A stretch of DNA of 43,696 nt from Acidobacteriota bacterium (GCA_029567505.1 JAKPXO010000306.1:1-43696), one strand, 5' to 3'; counted from the stretch's first letter, positions 1 to 13,295 are shown. Translations and numbers: made by a program. The notes: generated from the letters alone by a model not told the origin.

Positions 1-651
1 CCCCGTCGCGGCGGCGGCCGCCGCCGCGGCCTGCGTCTCCTCGTCGATCTCCTTCCGCGCGACGTCCGCCTTCACGAGAAGTCCCGTGCTCTCGGCCGGC
101 ACGGCGACGACCTGCCCGCACTCCAGCCCCCGGTAGCGGGACGCCGCCTCGTCGAAGCTCTCCGCGTACGCGAAGGCGGCGGCCTGCTTCTGCGTCTCGG
201 CCTGCCGCACCTGGCGCGGGTCGAGGTTGAGGGTGTTCGTGTCCGCGACGATGGACTCCCAGGCGAGGAACTTCCGGAGCGCCTCGTCGAGGTCCTCGAG
301 GCGGACACGGTCGGCCGCGAGAAAGACGAGAGTGTTCTGGTAGAGGCGCGGCGCGCTGCCGCGTGACGCCAGGATCGCCTTCGCCGCGACCTCGGCCGGG
401 CTCGAAGGCTCCTTGCCGTAGGGGTGCTCGGCCGAGAGGACGACGAGGCGCGTCTCGAGGTCGTCCGGTACGTCGGCGCCGGAACGCGGGAGCGGGTGGA
501 TGCGCGAGAAGTCGCCCGTCTTCCGGAGGTCGGCCCGAAGTCGGTCCTCCAGCTCCTGCGCGACCTTGTCGGGGTCGCGCTTCAGCTGCTCGGCGCGGTC
601 CTCGGCGAGCTTCGTCACGGTGGGCTGCGCCGCGTACCTGGCGTTGCGCAC
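1..651 (-). pseudogene. Truncated second copy of DUF499 ATPase gene (C-terminal part, runs off left edge)
   Basis: This stretch aligns closely with the intact DUF499 gene further right. Bases 1-174 match 5416-5589 and bases 176-645 match about 5945-6414. The 354 bases between those blocks are missing, which is exactly 118 codons, so the reading frame is kept. Reading leftward, the frame is open from an in-frame TGA at 660-658 (first possible start GTG at 651) to the window edge, at least 217 codons. Homology begins only around residue 674 of the full protein, so the Swt1-like HEPN domain, Walker A and Walker B are all absent. Recognisable pieces include 'AEDRAEQLKRDPDKVAQEL' and 'FLAWESIVADTNTLNLD'. 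It is most likely a decayed partial duplicate; expression as a short C-terminal fragment cannot be excluded. Confidence 0.8.
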
Positions 652-762
652 CGCGCTTCAGAGCCACAGGGGCGGCGCCTTCCGCCTGATCCTTCTCGGC
701 GACATCGAGGACTTCTGGAAGTTCGATCTCGATCCAGTGGCCTGGCGGCATAGCGACTCCAT

Positions 763-1506
763 TTGCGCCGATCTGCGCCCATCCGCGCCCCGGCCGCCGC
801 GCGCCCTTCGGCAACCACGACATCGAATGTGTCGCCTGACCGACCAGGCTGGGCACCCCCCGCGCCGAGCGCCGACGGCTTCCCTGAGGCCGTCAAACTG
901 ATCGTCGACAATGCAGCCAAAGCCATCCTCGTTTACGGCCATCAGGAAACGGTCGATTCTGACCGCGGAGCGCGGTTCTCGAGGTTCTTCGTTCACATCC
1001 GAGGATCGCTCGAACCTCTCCTTCACGCTCTCGGCCTGCTCCCTGCCAATACGGACGCCACCGCGTCGGAGGTCCTGGGCGACCTCGAGCGAACGCTCTA
1101 CCTCTGGATCGGGACACTCGGTCGTTCGGTCGCCCACGGGCACTCTTATCGGGCGTTCGTCGCATTTCAGTCTCGCGCTGAGTGCCCCCGCGACGAACAA
1201 GACCGCCCCTCTCGATCGATCGCCGCCGAACGGTCGGTCGCCGTGAACGCCACGAACGGAATCGCACTCGAGGACCTACGAGTCGAGCTGGAGAACGAGC
1301 CGAAGAGGGGCCGGGACATCGGCCCGCTGAACGCCAGCGGCGCTCCTGAAGCCTCGTACCAGGACGCTGGCTGTGACCTCTACAGCGGCAGCACCACAGC
1401 CCTGGAGATCGGGCGTCCCCAAGATACCTCGGCCCCGCCGGTCTTTCGGCTCGTCTTCTGGGACCGGCGGGGTCTGAGGGCGACCTCGAGGACGGGTCAG
1501 CTGTAG
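763..1506 (+). CDS. Hypothetical protein, weakly supported
   Basis: An open frame of 247 codons ending at TAG 1504-1506. From about base 880 the codons have the C/G-ending third positions of a real gene and give a plausible globular sequence (for example 'LIVDNAAKAILVYGHQET' and 'VLGDLERTLYLWIGTLG'). The first 30 or so codons look like read-through of junk next to the truncated DUF499 copy. No start is well supported; an in-frame GTG at 829 is as plausible as 763. I recognise no family, no signal peptide and no membrane segment. It sits alone between the broken ATPase copy and the proteases, so it may itself be a remnant of a longer gene. Confidence 0.35.
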   Translation: MRRSAPIRAPAAARPSATTTSNVSPDRPGWAPPAPSADGFPEAVKLIVDNAAKAILVYGHQETVDSDRGARFSRFFVHIRGSLEPLLHALGLLPANTDATASEVLGDLERTLYLWIGTLGRSVAHGHSYRAFVAFQSRAECPRDEQDRPSRSIAAERSVAVNATNGIALEDLRVELENEPKRGRDIGPLNASGAPEASYQDAGCDLYSGSTTALEIGRPQDTSAPPVFRLVFWDRRGLRATSRTGQL

Positions 1507-2103
1507 CTCCCCGCCAGCGGCAGGTCCTTCTCGGAACCAGACACTCTCCGTCGGCGGTCGTTGGGCGGTCCTTCCTCCCGCGAGACGGGCTCTCGCGCGC
1601 AGGCCCTCATGACAACGTCGCGCTGCCCCGCACGGTTTCCGCGCACCCCACCAACGGGTACTGCAGCGACGCTCCCGTCAACCGGCGGGGACCGGTTCGT
1701 CCGGCAGCCCGCCGAAGCGAGTCGCAGGCGCCCGTAGGGCACTGGCGACGAGACGCGTCGCCTTCGCATCTCTCCCTCCCGTGGCGCGTACGGCGCCCCG
1801 AGCCCGCGACCGGCCGGATAACCAAGGCCCTTCATGCGACACGTTCACGATCCTGGCGGTTCTCCTCGAGGACCCCCGTGTCTACGCGACTCACCTCGCG
1901 CCGGATCCCCTCTTCCGGTCACTCCTCCCGGACCTCCGCCTGCCGCTACGCCCATCGACGCGTACCGCGTGGTGCCGTCGCAGACGTCCAGACCTCCGGG
2001 CCAGGCGCTTTCGACACGAGCATTCCCGCACCTCGTTTCAGGCCCGCGCGATCCGGCTCGACCGGGCCGTCGCGAGCTTCTGCAGTCCTCACCAGGAGAT
2101 CCC
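1507..2103. other. Gap of about 600 bases without a convincing gene
   Basis: Only short overlapping frames in several directions are open here, rich in Arg, Pro and Ser, and none has a ribosome site or a recognisable motif. The stretch upstream of 2104 stays open in the frame of the metalloprotease as far as 1834, but the translation is low-complexity and the better start is the ATG at 2104. No hairpin or repeat of note was seen. Confidence 0.5.
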
Positions 2104-3201
2104 ATGGCAAAGCCCCCAGCACCCGCCGACGGCGGGAGATCATCCGGACATCAAACGACGAAGCCCTATTGTCGGAACCTCCCGCGGAGCGCTCCCGCCC
2201 TCCCGCCAGCCGTCACCGCGGACCCTGCGCGCGCGGCGGCAATAGTCCTCGGACGGTCGAAGTGGGTCAACGGAACCGTCCTGCACTACGCCTTCTTCTC
2301 AGGAAGCTCTCGCTACTCCGTGCCACATGGTCAAGCCGACGCAGTGCGAGACGCATTCGCGAAGTGGAAAGCCATCGGCATCGGCCTGGAATTCAAGGAA
2401 GTTCCGCTGCTCGCGCAGGCCGAGGTTCGGGTGGGATACTCCCTCGTCGACGGAACGTCCGCGTCCGGGGTCGGTCGCGACATCCTCAACATCTCGCTCA
2501 ACGAGCCGACGACCGTCTACGGATGGGACCTAACCTCGCCATACGGTCGCGGCACCGCACTTCACGAGCTCGGCCACGTCCTCGGAATGGAGCACGAACA
2601 CCAGAACCCCTATGCCGGCATCAAGTGGCATGAGCAGGCGGTCTACGATGCTCTTGCGAAACCACCAAATCGCTGGGACAGGTCCACGACGTATCACAAC
2701 ATCCTGGAGAAGCTTTCCCCGCAGCAGGTCCAGGGCTCGCGATGGGATCCCGACTCGATCATGGAGTACGAGTTCGAGCCCGGCCTCATCGACGAGCCTC
2801 AGGAATACGACGTGAACGGGCTCACGCCGCCCGGCACACTGTCCGCTGACGACATGGCGTGGGTACGCAAATGGTATCCGCCGGTAGACCACACCCTGCC
2901 GCTTCTCGCTCCATTCGAGTCCCGCGCCGTTGACCTGGCGGCGGGCGAACAGGTGGACTTCGCGGTTGCTCCCGCCGTCTCCCAGAAGTACACAATCGAG
3001 ACGAAAGGTGCGACGGACACGCTCCTCGTTCTCTTCGAGGACGTGAACGGCGAGCCTGTGTATCTCTCCGGCGACGACGACAGCGGCGAAGAGCGGAACG
3101 CGATGATCACCTACAGGCTCCTCGCCGGACGGCGGTACATCGTGCGCGTCCGCCTCTACTATCCGGGTCGATCCGGCAAGACCCATCTGATGATCCTCTA
3201 G
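2104..3201 (+). CDS. Astacin/matrixin-like zinc metalloprotease with C-terminal PPC-like domain
   Basis: A 365-residue predicted zinc endopeptidase. The active-site motif HELGHVLGMEHEH starts at residue 154, giving zinc ligands His154, His158 and His164 with catalytic Glu155. The Glu after the third His matches the longer astacin form HExxHxxGxxHE. A Met-turn (SIMEY, Met220) follows at the expected distance. Residues 54-100 look like the first strand and helix of the metzincin fold. Residues 268-365 resemble a bacterial pre-peptidase C-terminal beta domain with an acidic loop (DDDSGEE). The ATG at 2104 was chosen because AGGAG lies five bases upstream. Unusually, the N-terminus is Pro/Ala-rich with no signal peptide. 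Codon use is less GC-extreme than in most of the window. It is followed after 272 bases by a cysteine protease on the same strand. Confidence 0.85.
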   Translation: MAKPPAPADGGRSSGHQTTKPYCRNLPRSAPALPPAVTADPARAAAIVLGRSKWVNGTVLHYAFFSGSSRYSVPHGQADAVRDAFAKWKAIGIGLEFKEVPLLAQAEVRVGYSLVDGTSASGVGRDILNISLNEPTTVYGWDLTSPYGRGTALHELGHVLGMEHEHQNPYAGIKWHEQAVYDALAKPPNRWDRSTTYHNILEKLSPQQVQGSRWDPDSIMEYEFEPGLIDEPQEYDVNGLTPPGTLSADDMAWVRKWYPPVDHTLPLLAPFESRAVDLAAGEQVDFAVAPAVSQKYTIETKGATDTLLVLFEDVNGEPVYLSGDDDSGEERNAMITYRLLAGRRYIVRVRLYYPGRSGKTHLMIL

Positions 3202-3473
3202 CTCGCCCCGTCACACCGACGTAGACTCCTCGAGGGTTCCCGTCCCCATCGTTGAGCCCTCGCTGTGAGCCCGTTCGCCGGCCACGTGAGGCACCGACTC
3301 TCCCTGTCCGGAGATGCGGCGACCGTCCCTTCCTCTTCACCTGCTCCGCCATCCCTCGCTGCCCCCGGGTTCGGCGCGGCCGACGGCGGTGATGCCATCG
3401 CCCCATCGTCCCGCGCCGCGTCGGAGATAACGCCAATCCAACCTGACGCGACACTCATACAGGGAGGCGTCCC

Positions 3474-4868
3474 ATGAAAGTCAAGGAACTCCGGAGCATC
3501 CTCAACGCTTCCAAAGCCCAGTGGGCCATACCGGCCGACATCGCCGACGACACCGAGCTCGAAGCCATCTCGAGACCGTTCGCCATGGGCGGCATGCCAC
3601 CTGCCCCTGGAGCACCCACGGCTCGATCACCGCGAATGCGCCGGCCCGCCGATGCGGCCGTCGCCCTCTGGCAGCCCGGCGGGAACCGTCTGACACGACC
3701 GTTCGTCACCGCGCTTCCCAGGACGTGGGACTGGCGCGATGTCCATGGACACACTTGGATCTCGCCTCCGAAGAACCAGGGTGGCTGCGGCTCATGCGTC
3801 GCCTTTGGCGTCTCCGCCGCGCTCGAGGCTCACCAGCGCATCGAGGCGAACGACGCTTCCCTACCCTTCGACACGTCCGAAGCCAATCTCTTCTTCGTCA
3901 ATGAGCGGCAGTGCAATCTGGGTGATCCCAGATACGGCTGGTCCATACCGCCCGCACTGGATTACCTCGTCGACCAGGGCGCCTGTCCGGAAGAGGACTA
4001 TCCCTACCGCGACGTCAATCAGAATGCCGAGCTGGTCCTGGGCACGCAGGGCACGTGGAAGATCAAGGGCTACGACTCCACGAGCAACGTCAGGCAGGCG
4101 AAGCGATGGCTGTGCGAGGACGGCCCCCTCGTCACGAGATTCACCGTGTATCAGGACTTCATGACGTACTGGAGCCTCGGTGCAAACGGCGTCTACACGC
4201 ATCACGCTGGAAGCACGCTTGGCGGACACGCCGTCGCAGTGATCGGCTACAGCGACGAGCAATCCTGCTGGATCTGCAAGAACAGCTGGGGCTCGACCCA
4301 CGGCAACGACGGCTGCTTCCGGATCGGATACGGCCAGTGCGGAATCGACGATCGAATGTACTTGATCCAGGATGTGTACGACGTCCTCACACGAGACGAG
4401 ATCGCATACAACCCGCGCACGCTGCGAATCGTCGACGAAGGCGCAAGAGGCTGGTTGCTGACCGACGGCGTGAGCCGAATGAAGATTCTCGACAGCAAGG
4501 AGGACGCTCGCAACGCTCTCTGCGTCGCTCGCAGATACACGCGACAGGGCTTCGTGGGGCGGGACAACCGCAGAGCGAATAGAATCGACTACATTACGGA
4601 ATACTGGGCCGGGAACAGCGGTCTCCCGCACGAGCCGCTGACGCGAGAGGATGCGATTCCATACGATCCCTCGAAGGTCGTCGCCGAGGACATCGATGCC
4701 GACGGTTGGCGGCTCAGAGAGGGAAGCCACTGGATGCTGCTGGCAGACGATCTCAACGATGCATTGGCCGTTCTTCAGATCGTCGAGCGCTACACGAAGA
4801 TGTGCTTCATCGGGAGGGGCAATCATCGCCCCGACAGGAAGTCCTACATCATGACCTATTGGGAGTGA
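3474..4868 (+). CDS. Papain-family (C1A) cysteine protease with two C-terminal repeats
   Basis: A 464-residue papain-like peptidase. The oxyanion-hole Gln102 and nucleophile Cys108 lie in QGGCGSCVAF; the usual Trp after the Cys is Val. His252 lies in GGHAVAVIGY and Asn270 in KNSWGS, completing the triad. Residues 1-80 could be a pro-region; there is no signal peptide. After the catalytic domain come two related units of about 65 residues (about 325-392 and 400-464), each with a 'GW.L..G...ml' start, an Ala-rich helix, a 'F[VI]GR.N.R..R..YI..YW' ending, and no assigned function. The start is supported by AGGGAGG at 3461-3467. It probably works with the metalloprotease just upstream, with which it shares strand and base composition, but no substrate can be inferred. 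Confidence 0.85.
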   Translation: MKVKELRSILNASKAQWAIPADIADDTELEAISRPFAMGGMPPAPGAPTARSPRMRRPADAAVALWQPGGNRLTRPFVTALPRTWDWRDVHGHTWISPPKNQGGCGSCVAFGVSAALEAHQRIEANDASLPFDTSEANLFFVNERQCNLGDPRYGWSIPPALDYLVDQGACPEEDYPYRDVNQNAELVLGTQGTWKIKGYDSTSNVRQAKRWLCEDGPLVTRFTVYQDFMTYWSLGANGVYTHHAGSTLGGHAVAVIGYSDEQSCWICKNSWGSTHGNDGCFRIGYGQCGIDDRMYLIQDVYDVLTRDEIAYNPRTLRIVDEGARGWLLTDGVSRMKILDSKEDARNALCVARRYTRQGFVGRDNRRANRIDYITEYWAGNSGLPHEPLTREDAIPYDPSKVVAEDIDADGWRLREGSHWMLLADDLNDALAVLQIVERYTKMCFIGRGNHRPDRKSYIMTYWE

Positions 4869-5070
4869 GCCGCTCGGCCTTCTACGACCAGGCTGGCCAT
4901 CGCACGGTGAGCGACCTGCGACGGCCACCGCGTCGCGCCCGAATGAGCCCGGCGCGGCCGGAACACGCTGCAGGCGGCACGCACCGCGGGAGCGGATGCC
5001 AGCCCCGCCCAGGTCTCGCGAGCGCCTCGCCGTCCGGCGAAGCGACCTCGCGAGATGCGTGTCGTCCCGC

Positions 5071-8436
<3,366 letters not shown>

Positions 8437-8452
8437 GTCCTTGGTTCCTTCT

Positions 8453-9802
8453 TCAGTCCGGAGCGGAGAGCATCCACTCGTAGGCCGGCTGGACCTCGAC
8501 CCCTCGCGGGACCTCCGCCGGTCTGCCGTCGCTCGTCAGGGTGAGGAGCCGCTTCTTCGCCTTCGGATGGATCCGGCCGGCCTCCACGAGCGCTCGCAGC
8601 TCCCGTTCCGCCGTCGCCGGATCGGTCGCGTCGGCGCAGACCTGGATCAGGTCGGCCTGGCCACCCGCACCGCGCGCGAGGAAGTCGACCTCGTGCCCCT
8701 CGGGCGTCTTCACATACGTCACGGCGAGCTGCCGCCGCTGAAGCTCCACGAGGACGGCCGTCTCGAGCGCATGCCCCGTGTTCGCGCGACCCGTCCGGTC
8801 GAAGAGGGCGATGAGCGCCGTGTCGACCGGGTAGCACTTCCGCGGGTTCACCATCCGCTGCCGCTCCGAGGCCGACTCCATCCAGACGGGCCTCACGAGG
8901 AAGCAGTCCTCGAGCCAGGCGAGGAGCTGATGGACGGTGTCCCGCGCGATGGCGACCCCCTGGCTCTTCAGCGCGGCGTGGAACTTCTCCACGCTGAAGA
9001 GCGCCCCCGCGTTGCCGAGGAGCTGCCTCACCATCCAGCGAAGCCCGACGACGTTCCCGACCCCGTGGCGCTCCATCACGTCGCGCAGCATCGCGACGTC
9101 GACGTAGTCGCTCAGCATCTTTTCCCGGGAAGCGGCGTCGAGCTTCTGCACCTCCGGGAAGCCGCCCGTCGAGAGCCAGTCGAGGAACGCCCGCTCGATG
9201 CGCCCGCGTTCGGCGCCGCCGAGGAAGCCGGGTCTCGCGGGAATCGGCCGCCCCTGAAAGAGGAGCGCCTCGGCGAAGCTGAACGGGTAGATCGGCACCT
9301 CCCAGGCGCGGCCCCTGAGCGCCGTCGCGATCTCGCGCGAAAGGAGCGCCGCCGAGGACCCCGTGACGAGGATGTCGTTTCGCCCTTCGTCGAGGAGCCG
9401 CCTCACGAACCGTTCCCACCCCTTCACGAGCTGGATCTCGTCGAAGGACCAGAGGACGCGCGCCCGTTCGCGCGCCTCCGGGAAGAGCCGGCCGTACTCC
9501 TCGAGGAGGAGGCCGAGCTGCGCCGCCGTCATCTCCGACAGGCGCTCGTCCTCGAAGTTCACGTACGGGACGTGCTCCCGCGCCGCCCCGGCCGCGAGCT
9601 GCTCGCGCCTCTCCTGGTGGACGAACGTCGTCTTCCCGGACCGGCGGACGCCGACGACGGAGCTGACCTTCCCCGGCAGGCTCGCGGCGCCGTGGAGCCT
9701 GCGCGGCGTCCCCTCCGGGATCGGCTCCGTCAGCGACTCCTTCAGCTTCGCGAGGAGGACGCTCTTGAGGTCCGAAGCGGAGAGCTCGTTCATGCCCGGC
9801 AT
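8453..9802 (-). CDS. AAA ATPase with C-terminal DUF4143 domain (copy 1)
   Basis: A protein of 449 residues from ATG 9802, or 446 from ATG 9793. GGAGAG sits almost against the first ATG but at a normal distance from the second, so 9793 is the likelier start. Walker A is GVRRSGKTT (about 51-59), Walker B is SFDEIQ and a sensor-like TGSSA follows, as in the AAA_14 family. The C-terminal third contains the DUF4143 nuclease-like core with GHEVDFLARG, the part usually compared to PD-(D/E)XK nucleases. Such proteins are common as solitary genes of unclear role. Here the gene sits 42 bases after the methyltransferase stop and 16 bases before the DUF499 start, so it is probably co-expressed with them. 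Confidence 0.85.
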   Translation of the reverse strand: MPGMNELSASDLKSVLLAKLKESLTEPIPEGTPRRLHGAASLPGKVSSVVGVRRSGKTTFVHQERREQLAAGAAREHVPYVNFEDERLSEMTAAQLGLLLEEYGRLFPEARERARVLWSFDEIQLVKGWERFVRRLLDEGRNDILVTGSSAALLSREIATALRGRAWEVPIYPFSFAEALLFQGRPIPARPGFLGGAERGRIERAFLDWLSTGGFPEVQKLDAASREKMLSDYVDVAMLRDVMERHGVGNVVGLRWMVRQLLGNAGALFSVEKFHAALKSQGVAIARDTVHQLLAWLEDCFLVRPVWMESASERQRMVNPRKCYPVDTALIALFDRTGRANTGHALETAVLVELQRRQLAVTYVKTPEGHEVDFLARGAGGQADLIQVCADATDPATAERELRALVEAGRIHPKAKKRLLTLTSDGRPAEVPRGVEVQPAYEWMLSAPD

Positions 9803-9844
9803 CTCTCCTTCCTACAAGGAGAGTTTAGAGCGTGTTTCGCCGTC

Positions 9845-12742
9845 TCAGGAGGAGAAAAGGTCGGCCTGGCCGGCCTCCCTCGCTCCGCCCTCCCGCGCCA
9901 GCCGGACGATCTCGGGCCAGCTCTGGACGAGAGCGTTGTAGGAGAGGGCCTCGGGGGCCCGCTTCTTCCGCTCGCAGATCGTGTAAAGGCGGTACGCGAG
10001 CTCGCGCGCGACCTCGGCCTTCGCCCCGAGCTTCGCCGCGAGCGCCGCCGCCGCCGCCTCGCCCTCGGCCTCGAGGACGCGGATCAGGTGGTGGACCATC
10101 TCCCACTCGGTCAGCCGCGTGTCGCTCTCCGGGTCCCATTTCGGCGACAGCTCGGCCGGCTTCAGGAGCCGTACCTTGCCGCGGCTCGACTTCAGGATCC
10201 CCGCGTCGACGAGTCCCGCGACACTCGTGTTCTTCGCCTTCGAGAGCGTCTCGCCGACGCCGAACTCGCCTTCTCCGAAGCCGTGCTGCTCGAACCAGGC
10301 GAGCGCCCACCGGCTGTCGGCGTCGAAGTCGCCCTCCTGCTCCGCGAGCGCCTCGTCGAGGACCTGGTTGATGAGGGCGAGCGCCTCGCGGACGCTGACC
10401 GGCTTCCCCTCCGCGTCGAGGACCTTCGAATAGCGCGTGTAGACCGCCATCCCCGGCCCGATCGCCGCCTGCGCGAGGTCGACGGGTGCGATGTTCCCGC
10501 GCTGGAGGTGGGCGAGGGCGGCGGGGAGCTCGGCCTTGAGGGCGTTCACGAGCTCGCGACGGGTGGCGGTGGGCGCATCGGCGGGGCGGGGGCGGCAGAC
10601 GAGGACGATGGAGGAGGCGAGGGCGTTGGAGGCCACTTCGACGGAGCGCCCCTGCCGCTCGGTCCGCATGGGCCAAGTACCGCTCACGCCCAATCCGGCC
10701 CTAATGACCGCGTCGAGAAACGTCTCCCAGCCGGTGCTCGAAGTCCCGAGATCATCCGGGCTTTCCGCCTGTTTGAAGGCGTAGTAGATCGTGACGGGAA
10801 AGGCCGAGTGCGCCTGCGCAGAAAGACGGGACATGGCAGACGTCATGCCGTCAAGGAAGAAGGCCTCGGCCTGCTCCACCCCGCCATGGCGGTACGGGGC
10901 GGCCACCAGCTCTCCAATCTTTGGCACTGCAAGCGTCCTGAAGAGCTCCGGGAAGACCCTCTGCAGAGTCCTTCGAAGCCAGACATAGAAGAAATCCGAC
11001 AGCTCCGCATATCCAATGTTGTTGTAGTACGGAGGATCTGTGGACACGACCCTGCCGTCCGCGGCGACCTCCGTCGCGCAGTCCGCCTGAAAGGCCGTCC
11101 CCGGCTTCGTGCCCTCAGAGACCGAGAGGGCCGCTACGCTCTCGGCTGTCCACGCGGTCGACTCGGACAAAGACCTCGTGCAGTCTGCCAGCAGATCTAC
11201 TTCAGCAAAATCCCAAGTCATCGGAAGGGCTTGCCGGCTAAACGTGCTAAAGAGGGAGTCTCGCTGCGTCATCCATCGGCAGATCGTCGAACTCCCATCG
11301 ATCGACTTGCTGAGAACGAAAGAGAGGTAGCTCGCGACGGCTTCCGGATAGCCTATGGGCCCTCCCTCGCCTTCCCTCTGGTGTCCATTGCAGTACGGCG
11401 GCCCCGCCGTCACAGAATCCCGCTCGACGCGTTCCTTCGCGTCCTGCACAAGGTTGGAGAAGGTGGTCAGTGCCACAAGCTGGCGCGGCGTGAAGAGATC
11501 GCCCCATACCGAGAGACCGTATGGCACACACGTTCCACCGGTAAGCCTCGCGGGCACATCGCCCTCCGGTCTCCAGTCTGGCTTGGCCTTCCGCGCAATC
11601 GCCTCGTGCTCCGACGTCGGCGGGAGATACACCCTGCTCCGTTCCCCCTCCGCGACGATCGCCATCATCCGGGCACCCATCCGGCCGGCCTTCCCCTCCG
11701 CCTTGATGTAGTCGCCTTCGATCGCCGTCCCCGACATTAAGCACCGAAAGTTCGCCCCCCGCGCCAGCTTCGTCCCGTTCTTGGCCTCCTCCGCCTTCTT
11801 CGGCTTCCCCACCTTCACCGTGAACCGGTAGCCGCCATCCTCGATGACGGGCTCGACGTAGGCCTCCTTCCCCTCCTTCGTCGAGAGCATGAAGGTCGAG
11901 GCGAGCGGCACGTCCACCTTCCGGAAGGCCGGGTTCGGGCTTTTCACCGTCCGCGCCCAGAGCCAGGCGATGACGGTCAGCTTCTTGCCGACGTACGGCT
12001 TCAGATCGGGCCGCCCCTTCGCCATCTCCGCCGTCACCTCGACCTTCGGGTAGAGGTGGCCGATCCGCTTCTCGGCCTCGTCGCGCATCCACTTGCCGTA
12101 GTAGCGAACGTCCTCGGCGAGCCCCTGCGCCCCCTTCCACTCGCGGGCGATCAGCTCCCCGTTCGCGCGCGCCTCGGGGTTCACGGGCGGCCGCCCCGCG
12201 AACTTCGGCGGGATCTCGATCATCGCCTTGTTGATGAGGACGGCGACCGGGTTCAGGTCGCTCGCGTACGCCTCGAGGCCGAGCCGCTGCGCCTCGAGCG
12301 GGAGCGAGCCGCCCCCGGCGAACGGGTCGTGGAAAGCGGGCAGCTTGTGCCGGTCGAAGAGCTCCTTCGCCCGCGGGTGGTCCGCGTTGTCGGCGCAGGC
12401 CCGCCGCCAGCTCTGCCAGATCTCTGCCCGCGCCGCCTCGAGGACCTCCTCGTTCGTCGTGTTCTCCCACTTCACGAGCTCTTCGATGATCTTGAAGAGC
12501 CGCTGCCGCTCCTTCTCCTGCTTCTTCTCCGTCGGGAAGAGATCGGGACACGACGACGGGTCGTCGACCATCTGCGCGAAGATGACCGCCCGCGCCGCCG
12601 CGAGCGGCCGCCGCGCCCACCAAAGGTGAAGCGTCGACGGGTGCCCGTGCCGGATCGACTTCTCCCGCGCCGACGCCTCGTTGATCGCCTGCAGCGGCAG
12701 CGCCACCTCGATCAGCTTCTTCCGGCTGATTTCCCTGCTCAT
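9845..12742 (-). CDS. DUF1156 DNA methyltransferase (adenine/cytosine amino-methylase)
   Basis: A 965-residue DNA methyltransferase. The N-terminus (about 5-75, with '[18 protein letters not shown]') is the DUF1156 domain. The SAM-binding motif DPFAGGGS is at 139-146 and the catalytic DPPY at 569-572, the order and type expected of N6-adenine or N4-cytosine methylases. The long separation of the two motifs is normal for this family. In helicase-methylase-ATPase loci it is thought to mark self DNA. GGAGA precedes the ATG at 12742. Residues of about 367-687 (bases about 10680-11640) are encoded by clearly less GC-rich DNA than both flanks. No disruption of the frame was seen. The target sequence cannot be predicted. 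Confidence 0.88.
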   Translation of the reverse strand: MSREISRKKLIEVALPLQAINEASAREKSIRHGHPSTLHLWWARRPLAAARAVIFAQMVDDPSSCPDLFPTEKKQEKERQRLFKIIEELVKWENTTNEEVLEAARAEIWQSWRRACADNADHPRAKELFDRHKLPAFHDPFAGGGSLPLEAQRLGLEAYASDLNPVAVLINKAMIEIPPKFAGRPPVNPEARANGELIAREWKGAQGLAEDVRYYGKWMRDEAEKRIGHLYPKVEVTAEMAKGRPDLKPYVGKKLTVIAWLWARTVKSPNPAFRKVDVPLASTFMLSTKEGKEAYVEPVIEDGGYRFTVKVGKPKKAEEAKNGTKLARGANFRCLMSGTAIEGDYIKAEGKAGRMGARMMAIVAEGERSRVYLPPTSEHEAIARKAKPDWRPEGDVPARLTGGTCVPYGLSVWGDLFTPRQLVALTTFSNLVQDAKERVERDSVTAGPPYCNGHQREGEGGPIGYPEAVASYLSFVLSKSIDGSSTICRWMTQRDSLFSTFSRQALPMTWDFAEVDLLADCTRSLSESTAWTAESVAALSVSEGTKPGTAFQADCATEVAADGRVVSTDPPYYNNIGYAELSDFFYVWLRRTLQRVFPELFRTLAVPKIGELVAAPYRHGGVEQAEAFFLDGMTSAMSRLSAQAHSAFPVTIYYAFKQAESPDDLGTSSTGWETFLDAVIRAGLGVSGTWPMRTERQGRSVEVASNALASSIVLVCRPRPADAPTATRRELVNALKAELPAALAHLQRGNIAPVDLAQAAIGPGMAVYTRYSKVLDAEGKPVSVREALALINQVLDEALAEQEGDFDADSRWALAWFEQHGFGEGEFGVGETLSKAKNTSVAGLVDAGILKSSRGKVRLLKPAELSPKWDPESDTRLTEWEMVHHLIRVLEAEGEAAAAALAAKLGAKAEVARELAYRLYTICERKKRAPEALSYNALVQSWPEIVRLAREGGAREAGQADLFSS

Positions 12743-12805
12743 GCTCTCCTCGACCTCATCGGCTCTCGAGCTCTCCCGACTCCCGAAGGCGCACGCGCCG
12801 GCCGC

Positions 12806-13282
12806 TCAGTCGTCCGGGTTCGCCGGATCCCTGAGAGGAAGTCCCTCCGGCAAGACCATGTCCTCGGCGTAGCGGACGAGCGCTTCGGCCGCCCCTCGTG
12901 GCGATCGTGACGGGAGGAGCGCTTCGGCTCGCAAGACGTTTCGCACGATCTCGTCCTCCCGGCAGAGCGCCGGAAACAGCTCGTGGTAGACGAAGCGGTT
13001 CCACGCGTCGAGACGCGCCTTCCCCTCGTCGCCGAAGAGCTCCCCCTGCGCGTCATACCGTTCGCTTCGATACCGATCGCAGACGGCGTTCCAGAACGGG
13101 AGGAGAGGCCCCAGGTCGAGGCCGCCCTCACGGCGGGCGTGCTCGAGCACGGCGGCAGGCTCACCGCGAATCTGAAGCAGCCGAAGCGCGCCCAGGTACC
13201 GGCCAATGCAGCTGCGCACGAGACTGGACAGGGCCGGGCTCGTCCATTCCTGCTGCCTTCGAGCGAACTCCTCGCGTGTCAT
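12806..13282 (-). CDS. Unknown 158-residue protein in defence operon
   Basis: A 158-residue, mostly helical and charged protein with no signal peptide, membrane segment or recognisable catalytic motif. The start is supported by GGAGG five bases upstream of ATG 13282. It begins 13 bases after the stop of the TOPRIM-like gene and ends about 60 bases before the methyltransferase start, so it belongs to the same transcript. Its base composition matches the TOPRIM/AAA genes rather than the methyltransferase flanks, which suggests it travelled with that pair. Conserved-looking stretches are 'SSLVRSCIGRYLGAL' and 'RFVYHELFPALCRED'. An accessory or regulatory subunit is possible but not shown. Confidence 0.7.
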   Translation of the reverse strand: MTREEFARRQQEWTSPALSSLVRSCIGRYLGALRLLQIRGEPAAVLEHARREGGLDLGPLLPFWNAVCDRYRSERYDAQGELFGDEGKARLDAWNRFVYHELFPALCREDEIVRNVLRAEALLPSRSPRGAAEALVRYAEDMVLPEGLPLRDPANPDD

Positions 13283-13295
13283 CCCAGCCTCCGAG

